A stretch of 11,603 nucleotides of DNA from Desulfobacteraceae bacterium (GTDB lineage Bacteria > Desulfobacterota > Desulfobacteria > Desulfobacterales > Desulfosalsimonadaceae): NCBI GenBank assembly GCA_024636355.1, contig JAGXHH010000129.1, forward strand, positions 1 through 11,603, read 5' to 3'. Each line of letters begins with the position of its first letter. Positions within the stretch are counted from its first letter, which is position 1. Under the pieces are notes generated by a model. That model did not search any database and was not told where the DNA came from. It saw only the letters and a program-made list of their open reading frames with translations. A program made the position numbers and the translations under genes. Shown here piece after piece: positions 7,405-11,603 of this stretch.

Positions 7405-8103
7405 TCAGCCTGTTTCGATTCCTTTTGACACCTTCGCCATTTTCAGCAGCCTGGGAATAAAAAACGAAAAGACAAAGAGGGCGATGGATAAAATGATCTT
7501 CCAGCTCAACAGCTCCTCCCATCGACCGCCTACCCAGACATCCCGAATCGTTCCAACAAAAAAGGTAAAAATAAAGGTTCCCACCATTATACCCAGGGCG
7601 GTTCCCGCAATGTAGTCCCAAAACCGGACCCTGGTCAGTCCCATGCCGAAATTCAGGGGTGTAAACGGGAAATAGACCAGACGCAGGTAAAGGACAGTGG
7701 CAAACCCGTTGCGCTCGATGGCATCGTCGAAGCGCTTCAACCTGTCGCCGATCAGGGATGCCGCAAAATCCCGCCCCAGGTAGCGCCCGATCAGGAAAGC
7801 GAGGCCGGCGCCAAACATGGCACCTGTCCAGACGTAGATAAATCCCAGGTAAGGGCCGAATACAGCAGCCCCCATAGCCGTCAGAAGCGTGCCGGGAATA
7901 AAAAGGCAGACACCGGCCGCATACATGAACACGAACATCACAGGCGCCCAGAGGCCGACCGAATCCAGAAGGTGGCCAAGTTGACGGGCCGTGAGGAACT
8001 CTTTGGCAGGTGAAAAACGGACCAGGTAAACCGCCGCCGCGATAAACAGGATCAGGATCACCATTTTAATAACGGCATTCGTTTGTTTTTTGCTGCCTTG
8101 CAT
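7405..8103 (-). CDS. TVP38/TMEM64 (DedA-like, VTT domain) membrane protein
   Basis: The 232-residue inner-membrane protein has an N-terminal helix (residues about 12-29). The VTT domain follows, with the re-entrant pattern CLFIPGTLLTAMGAAVFGP (66-84) and a glycine-rich helix (GAMFGAGLAFLIGRYLG). The conserved core is LRLVYFPFTPLNFGMGLT (140-157), and a last helix ends near residue 217. Proteins of this group are implicated in lipid scrambling or small-solute/selenite movement in different organisms, but the substrate here is unknown. They often cluster with mercuric-reductase-like flavoproteins, as loosely seen here. The start at 8103 is the first ATG; no strong Shine-Dalgarno is visible. It lies downstream of the rhodanese-DsbD operon in the same direction, but 450 bp of repeats intervene. 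Confidence 0.85.
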   Translation of the reverse strand: MQGSKKQTNAVIKMVILILFIAAAVYLVRFSPAKEFLTARQLGHLLDSVGLWAPVMFVFMYAAGVCLFIPGTLLTAMGAAVFGPYLGFIYVWTGAMFGAGLAFLIGRYLGRDFAASLIGDRLKRFDDAIERNGFATVLYLRLVYFPFTPLNFGMGLTRVRFWDYIAGTALGIMVGTFIFTFFVGTIRDVWVGGRWEELLSWKIILSIALFVFSFFIPRLLKMAKVSKGIETG

Positions 8104-8202
8104 TTTTGATATCCATTGAAAGTTTTTTTCATTCTTCTCACAATCGAAAAAATCATTTTGAATGTCGGGAAGGCTCCAGTTGTTTATTAATGGATCATAT
8201 TA

Positions 8203-8395
8203 ACCCCGAAGGGGTAAAACATATCAGCCCGGGGCAGCGCCCCGGGAAAGATGAAAAGAATCAGAGGAGCCCTGAAAGGGCGATACATAGAGACCAATGC
8301 GCTCAAAAATGTCACGCCCTTTCAGGGCTCTTTTTCCCGGACGATTCTTTCCCAGGGCGTTGCCCTGGGCTGTTATGTGATGCCCCTTCAGGGCA
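8203..8395. repeat. Mirror-symmetric cluster of REP-like hairpins
   Basis: The 450-bp gap between the TVP38 and DsbD genes holds no gene but at least five palindromic units. They are ACCCC-GAA-GGGGT (8203-8215), CCCGGGGC-AGC-GCCCCGGG (8228-8246), CCCAGGGC-GTT-GCCCTGGG (8351-8369) and TGCCC-CTTCA-GGGCA (8381-8395). The fifth is a central perfect 16-bp inverted pair, GAGCCCTGAAAGGGCG (8267-8282) with its complement at 8315-8330. The units at 8225-8251 and 8346-8372 are themselves inverted copies with 3 mismatches in 27, so the whole cluster is nested around about 8298. It resembles BIME/REP arrays mobilised by RAYT (IS200-like) transposases. It may also end transcription of the operon. Confidence 0.8.
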
Positions 8396-8555
8396 ATAAA
8401 ATCTCAACCGGATATGTTTTGCCCAACCTGGGCATTATCTGCTTGAAATGCTTTCAGGGCCTGCCGTTCGGCTCATTCATGAAAAAGCGGATTTTGAGCA
8501 TTGTTATTCCTTCTTTACGTTACGGTTATCGGGTCAGGCATTCAAAATTGCAGGA

Positions 8556-10325
8556 CTATGGACTACTTTCCGGCGAACGATTTTTCAAACCGGCCATGTG
8601 GCTCAAAAACTGTTCCGGCGCGAGAAAATCGACCAGGCGCAAATCCATCCGCTCTTTTCCCTCCGTATCGAGAAACACGATGGTGGGAACACCTTTGATG
8701 TCGTATTCCGCCAGCAGCTGCTGGTGCAACGGGTTATCGCCCTTGGTCACATCCACCTTGATCATGGTCACATCCTCTTCCGCCAGTCGGACCACGTCGG
8801 GGTGGTGAAAGGTTACCTCTTCAAGTTCCCGGCAGGGTGTGCACCAGTCCGCGTAAAAATCGATGATTACCGGTTTTTCCCGGGCCATTGATTCCTGGAG
8901 GACCTGTTCTGAATAGGAATGCCAGACAATCCCCGGCCCACGCATGGCATAAGACGTGACCCAGAAAGCCGCCAGGACCAGGCAGGCGGTTCCCACGAGG
9001 GTTTTCAGCCACGGAAACGCCTTGAACCCCGCCTTGTTTTGATCAAACCAGCCCAGGTGCAGGCCGGCGGCCAGAGCGACGGCGACCGGCAGGCCGATCT
9101 TGAACAACTCGGGGAGAATCGGCCGGATGAAATAGACGGCCATTCCCACAAGAACCCACCCCATCAGATTGCGCACCCAGTTCATCCAGCCGCCGGCACG
9201 GGGCAGCCGCTGCAGTTGGCCGGAAAAAAGCGCCAATACGAAAAGGGGAAGGCCGAGCCCCAGGCTGAGGGTGAAAAAAATCAGGAACCCGAACCAGGGA
9301 TTGCCCATGCCGGCCACCCATGTGAGCAGCCCCAGAACAAACGGGCCGATGCAGGGAGCAGCTACCACCCCGAGGGTGAGCCCCATGAACAAACTTCCGA
9401 AATAGCCGCCGTAGGATTTTCCCGCCATCTGGGTCAGGGCCCCGGGCAGACGCAGTTCCCAGAATCCGAACAGGCTTGTGGCAAAAAGGACCAGAACCCC
9501 TGCCACGACGGCCAGCACAAGGGGGTTCTGCAGCATGCCTCCCATGAGGCCGCCGGTGAAGGCCGCCACCACTCCAAGGGTTGAATTGGTCATGGCAAGC
9601 CCCATCAGGTAGCAGAGCCCGTGGGCAACAAGTCGGATCTGACCGGGTTTTTCCCGGTCCGCGCGCCCGCCGAAAAAAGAGACGGTAATGGGAATCATCG
9701 GATAAACGCATGGCGTCAGGTTAAGGGCGAGCCCGCCGGCGAAAATACCCAGAAGCGTCAAGGCCATGGCCCAGCCCTGCAGCGATCGGCTGTCCGGAGT
9801 TGCGGCCGCAGCTTCAACCGGTGGTGTCTGCCCGGCGGGACTGCTATTGACCGGCAATCCGTGTTCCTGCCATTTCGGAAAACCATAAGGATCGCGGTAA
9901 ACATTTTTATAACCAAGCGATACGGCCACCCGGGCCGCCGAGTCACTGCGGACTCATGTCAAACCCGCTCAGTAGAATACGATGTTTCGGTCCTTGTCCG
10001 TTCCTAAAAATACCGCCAGTTCATCGGCCTTGCGCCAGCGCTCCCACCATGTGGGTTCCATGGAAAAATTAAGCGCACCCTCGATATGTCCGGTGGCAAA
10101 TTCCCATTCCTGGCGGGTATCAACCAACAGCAGGTCCGAATCCTGCCGGTAAAGATCGGCAAGTTCATCCGTTGTTATGATGCTATAGCCGCCTGCTTTC
10201 GCCTCGGCCAATACATCATCCCAGGTTGGCTGCTCAAGCGTCGCCGGACGATTGGCAAACCAGACGGAAAAGACGGTGAGCAGCACCGCCGTCAGCACCA
10301 GGAGAATCGAGCTGGTCTTTTTCAT
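8556..10325 (-). CDS. Rhodanese-DsbD fusion selenoprotein with two in-frame UGA codons
   Basis: One 589-residue frame is broken only by TGA at 9969-9971 and 9954-9956. The N-terminus is a signal/anchor (MKKTSSILLVLTAVLLTVF). A periplasmic rhodanese follows: LLLVDTRQEWEFATGHIEGA, then IVFYUAGLTUVRSDSAARVA and LGYKNVYRDPYGFPKW. Rhodaneses with this pattern have Cys at both UGA positions: U119 is the catalytic cysteine, U124 the second conserved one. After a Pro/Ala-rich linker comes the DsbD membrane domain with its cysteine pair (LTPCVYP C206, VAAPCIGP C325), then a C-terminal thioredoxin domain with DWCTPC (C495, C498). The rhodanese replaces the usual DsbD alpha domain. I infer electron flow from cytoplasmic thioredoxin through the membrane cysteines to the selenol/thiol site outside. 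It ends in TAG. It starts 6 bp after the preceding gene's stop, with a GGAG site. Frame-based calling would split it into a short rhodanese and a GTG-started DsbD at 9929. Confidence 0.88.
9922..9938 (-). promoter_or_regulatory. SECIS-like hairpin for the rhodanese-DsbD UGAs
   Basis: On the minus strand GCGGCC (9938-9933) pairs with GGCCGT (9927-9922), one pair being G-U, around the loop CGGGT (9932-9928). The loop starts 21 nt after the second UGA and 36 nt after the first, both inside the range accepted for bacterial SECIS elements. The GGGU in the loop resembles the GU contact site for SelB. Confidence 0.6.
9940..9955 (-). promoter_or_regulatory. Possible second SECIS-like hairpin spanning the second UGA
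   Basis: GAGTC (9955-9951) and GACTC (9944-9940) form a 5-bp stem with loop CGCAGT. The loop starts 18 nt after the first UGA, so it could serve that codon separately. The stem includes the GA of the second UGA and the loop lacks GGU, so this is weaker than the hairpin at 9922-9938. Confidence 0.35.
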
Positions 10326-10331
10326 GTTCTT

Positions 10332-10631
10332 TTAATCTCCGAGATCTGCAATTGCCAGGAGTTGCTCGGATTGCGCCACCTTGTCCACCAGGCTCCGGCA
10401 CATCTGTGTTGGGTCGACACCTTCGCCCATGCATTCGGCCAGTCACAAGTGCACCATGCCGGATACTTTGTCGCCCTCGGATTTTCCGATCAGGTTCATC
10501 AGGAAACGCTCCCGGGCATCCTCATCCAGATCGGCCAGAAGTCTTTCCACGACCGTGGTGATTTGGGACAAGGCCTCTTCAGGGGCCATGCGGGAAACAA
10601 TTTTTAAAAGCTCGTCCATAGCAGTGTCCAT
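10332..10631 (-). CDS. Small candidate selenoprotein of the ArsR operon, family not recognised
   Basis: The 99-residue frame has one in-frame TGA (10443-10445), position 63. Before it comes an acidic helical part (MDELLKIVSRMAPEEAL, VVERLLADLDEDARERFLMN). Around it the sequence reads SGMVHLULAECMGEGVD, followed by QMCRSLVDKVAQSEQLLAI and a TAA only 6 bp ahead of the next gene's ATG. The part after the TGA keeps amphipathic helical character and two cysteines (C67, C78), giving UxxxC. A GGU-loop hairpin follows the TGA at the correct distance. It begins 21 bp after the arsR stop; the GGAGG site is rather far (13 nt) from the first ATG. No transmembrane or signal segment is seen, so it is likely cytoplasmic. 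It may be a redox or metal/metalloid-binding partner of the rhodanese-DsbD protein. If the UGA is a true stop, a 62-residue protein results. Confidence 0.72.
10410..10429 (-). promoter_or_regulatory. SECIS-like hairpin for the small operon protein
   Basis: On the minus strand TGGG-CGA (10429-10423) pairs with TCG-(A)-CCCA (10417-10410), giving seven pairs with one bulged A, around the loop AGGTG (10422-10418). The loop starts after 20 nt from the UGA. A GGU-containing loop and a single bulge near the top of the stem are the hallmarks of the E. coli fdhF SECIS. Confidence 0.65.
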
Positions 10632-10652
10632 AAAGGTTGATTTACCTCCGAA

Positions 10653-10958
10653 TTAAAACGTCTTTCTCGCAGAGAGGAGATCCGATGCCACCTCGCCCAG
10701 AGTCTGCAGCACGTCCAGAATTCTCGAATCCGCAAGTTCATAATAGATAAACGGCCCCTCCCGCTCCACCTTGACCAGCAGCGAACGCTTGAGTTCTTTC
10801 AGGTGATGCGACACCAGCGGCTGCGACAAATCGAGTTCCTCGACGATTGCCGAAACCGATTTTCGGCCGCCGCTGACAAGCAAAAGAATTTTCAAACGGT
10901 TACCGTCAGACAGGCTTTTGGCAAGAAAAGCGGCGCTCTGAAGATGATCGTTGTTCAT
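10653..10958 (-). CDS. ArsR/SmtB-family transcriptional regulator, cysteine-free
   Basis: From the ATG at 10958 the product has 101 residues, the usual size. The winged-helix core runs from LAKSLSDGNRLKILLLV through the recognition helix (LSQPLVSHHLKELK) to the wing (LVKVEREGPFIYYEL). The ELCVC arsenite/cadmium motif is replaced by SGGRKSVSAIV, the protein has no cysteine, and the alpha-5 His/Asp metal ligands of SmtB or NmtR are not evident, so the ligand is not an obvious soft metal. The frame stays open upstream to a TTG at 11135; this would add 59 atypical residues, with only weak start signals. It is the first gene of the operon with the small UGA-containing gene and the rhodanese-DsbD gene. 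It probably represses its own promoter through the palindrome at 11163-11194. CCGGC-TGCAT-GCCGG sits just before the chosen ATG. Confidence 0.85.
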   Translation of the reverse strand: MNNDHLQSAAFLAKSLSDGNRLKILLLVSGGRKSVSAIVEELDLSQPLVSHHLKELKRSLLVKVEREGPFIYYELADSRILDVLQTLGEVASDLLSARKTF

Positions 10959-11162
10959 CCGGCATGCAGCCGGTAAGCCCTTTTCATCATCAGCAGCGAT
11001 TCGTGAGCCTTGATCGGGATTATCACCCTGCAATATTTGTTTTTCTTTTATGGCTGCCATTGGTCGCTTTGCGAAACTACTTTTGAGGGTCTCGATAAAA
11101 TGCGTGGATACAACGAAACCCGGGGGATTTTTCAATTTGCTCGGTTTTATGTTCCCAAGCAG

Positions 11163-11194
11163 ATCAGCATATAAATGATCATTTATATGCTGAT
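11163..11194. promoter_or_regulatory. 32-bp perfect palindrome, probable ArsR operator
   Basis: The half-site ATCAGCATATAAATGA is followed directly by its exact reverse complement. ArsR-family repressors bind such AT-rich dyads (12-16 bp half-sites with an ATA..TAT core). It overlaps the -10 element of the leftward promoter, so bound protein would block RNA polymerase. Target assignment is inferred from position. Confidence 0.75.
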
Positions 11195-11208
11195 TCCTTT
11201 TCTGTCAA
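11182..11208 (-). promoter_or_regulatory. Sigma-70-type promoter of the arsR operon
   Basis: Reading leftward, a perfect -35 TTGACA (11208-11203) is followed by a 15-bp spacer and TATAAA (11187-11182), a 5/6 match to the -10. The spacer is short by 1-2 bp. Transcription would start near 11175, inside the palindrome, leaving a leader of about 215 nt to the ATG at 10958. Confidence 0.6.
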
Positions 11209-11455
11209 TAGAAGAATTTTTCAGGTGCAAATTACAATTCAAAAGGCTTTGAATTTCGCAGGGAGATTGACAGGAATTTGATCGGAAAAAAGGATTCGCC
11301 TTCGGCTCAATCAGGATAGAGAATATGCCGGAGCGAAGCGACATCCGAATACCTTCTGGCTCCTGGCTCCTGTATTCTGGATTCTTTTCTAACGAACCAG
11401 GGTAATAAAGCCCCTTTCAGGGACAACCAAAACCTGGTCCTCTGGGCCAGAATAT
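11209..11455. other. Intergenic region with small repeats
   Basis: No gene is seen here. Features are a perfect 8-bp inverted repeat AATTCAAA-AGGC-TTTGAATT (11236-11255) and a short tandem repeat of CTGGCTC near 11358-11374, followed by T/C-rich sequence of the kind common between deltaproteobacterial genes. There is also a solitary REP half-site, GCCCCTTTCAGGG (11410-11422), like the units in the cluster at 8203-8395. Confidence 0.5.
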
Positions 11456-11602
11456 TTATTTCTTTTTCAGCATGTCGCCCATTTGTTTTCCCAATTTCAA
11501 AGCGGCTGCCATGGCCGTCTCCTGCATTTCAACCGTATTGACACCCACGGAATCGACTGTTGCATTCTCACCAAACATCATTTTAAGACCGGATGTCTGA
11601 CA
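11456..11602 (-). CDS. Unrecognised protein, C-terminal 48 residues only
   Basis: The reading frame enters from beyond the right edge and ends with TAA at 11456-11458. The visible part (SGLKMMFGENATVDSVGVNT, then VEMQETAMAAALKLGKQMG) ends in MLKKK. It looks like a conserved, helical, basic C-terminus, but I do not recognise the family. It is on the same strand as the arsR operon, upstream of it, and is separated from its promoter by about 250 bp. The internal ATG pair (codons 8-9) has no ribosome binding site, so this is not taken as a complete small gene. Confidence 0.55.
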   Translation of the reverse strand, partial: CQTSGLKMMFGENATVDSVGVNTVEMQETAMAAALKLGKQMGDMLKKK

Positions 11603-11603
11603 T

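Noticed and set aside
7405..7407. Selenocysteine readthrough at the TVP38 gene's TGA
   Set aside because: The protein already has normal family length, and the following codons lack coding character.
8203..8395. CRISPR array
   Set aside because: The repeated units are inverted, of different sequence and unevenly spaced, with no direct repeat-spacer pattern.
8919..9584. Plus-strand open frame of 221 codons antisense to dsbD
   Set aside because: Its translation is low-complexity, rich in Pro, Gln, Gly and His; it is a frame shadow of the GC-rich DsbD membrane region.
8556..9929. Stand-alone DsbD starting at GTG 9929
   Set aside because: This start lies inside the rhodanese fold, has no ribosome binding site or signal peptide, and leaves the rhodanese C-terminal half attached; the frame continues upstream through two UGAs into the rhodanese N-terminus.
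9969..10325. Separate 118-residue rhodanese ending at TGA
   Set aside because: It would end one residue before its catalytic position, with the rest of the fold following in the same frame.

Overview
The window looks like the end of a metagenome-assembled or draft contig from a sulfur- or sulfate-metabolising deltaproteobacterium (Desulfobacterota, Desulfobacterales-like). The basis is the mix of genes (CPA2-type antiporter, cytochrome P460, RclA/MerA-like flavoprotein next to a TVP38 protein, PAS-rich hybrid kinase), REP-like GC-rich hairpins, and UGA codons that appear to be read as selenocysteine. The taxonomic call is inference. Bases 1-19 are the Tn5/Nextera mosaic end, so genomic sequence starts at base 20.

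Layout. 20-511: 3' end of a KefB-type antiporter. 515-647: nested inverted repeat. 718-984: small thioredoxin-like protein with an in-frame UGA (UxxC motif) followed by a SECIS-like hairpin. 1004-1273: N-terminally truncated PIN toxin remnant. 1331-2185: lgt, interrupted by one in-frame amber codon. 2299-2790 (-): secreted cytochrome P460. 2984-4360 (-): pyridine nucleotide-disulfide oxidoreductase. 4700-7090 (+): hybrid histidine kinase with three PAS domains. 7091-7354 (-): sterol desaturase remnant. 7405-8103 (-): TVP38/DedA-like membrane protein. 8203-8395: mirror-symmetric cluster of REP-like hairpins. 8556-10958 (-): an operon reading ArsR regulator, small UGA-containing protein, then a rhodanese-DsbD fusion. 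11163-11208: promoter with a 32-bp perfect palindrome in front of that operon. 11456-11602 (-): 3' end of an unrecognised gene.

The main discovery is a set of three candidate selenoproteins with four in-frame UGA codons, which ordinary gene calling splits or truncates. In the rhodanese-DsbD fusion the two UGAs fall on the catalytic cysteine and on a second cysteine five residues later. In the thioredoxin-like protein UGA gives UxxC. In the small operon protein the UGA separates two coding halves. Each gene has a short hairpin whose apical loop contains GGU or GGGU and starts about 20-21 nt after a UGA, as in the E. coli fdhF SECIS. The fusion joins a periplasmic rhodanese to a complete DsbD electron-transfer module, suggesting that electrons from the cytoplasm reduce a periplasmic diselenide or selenenylated rhodanese, under control of an autoregulated ArsR repressor that lacks cysteines.
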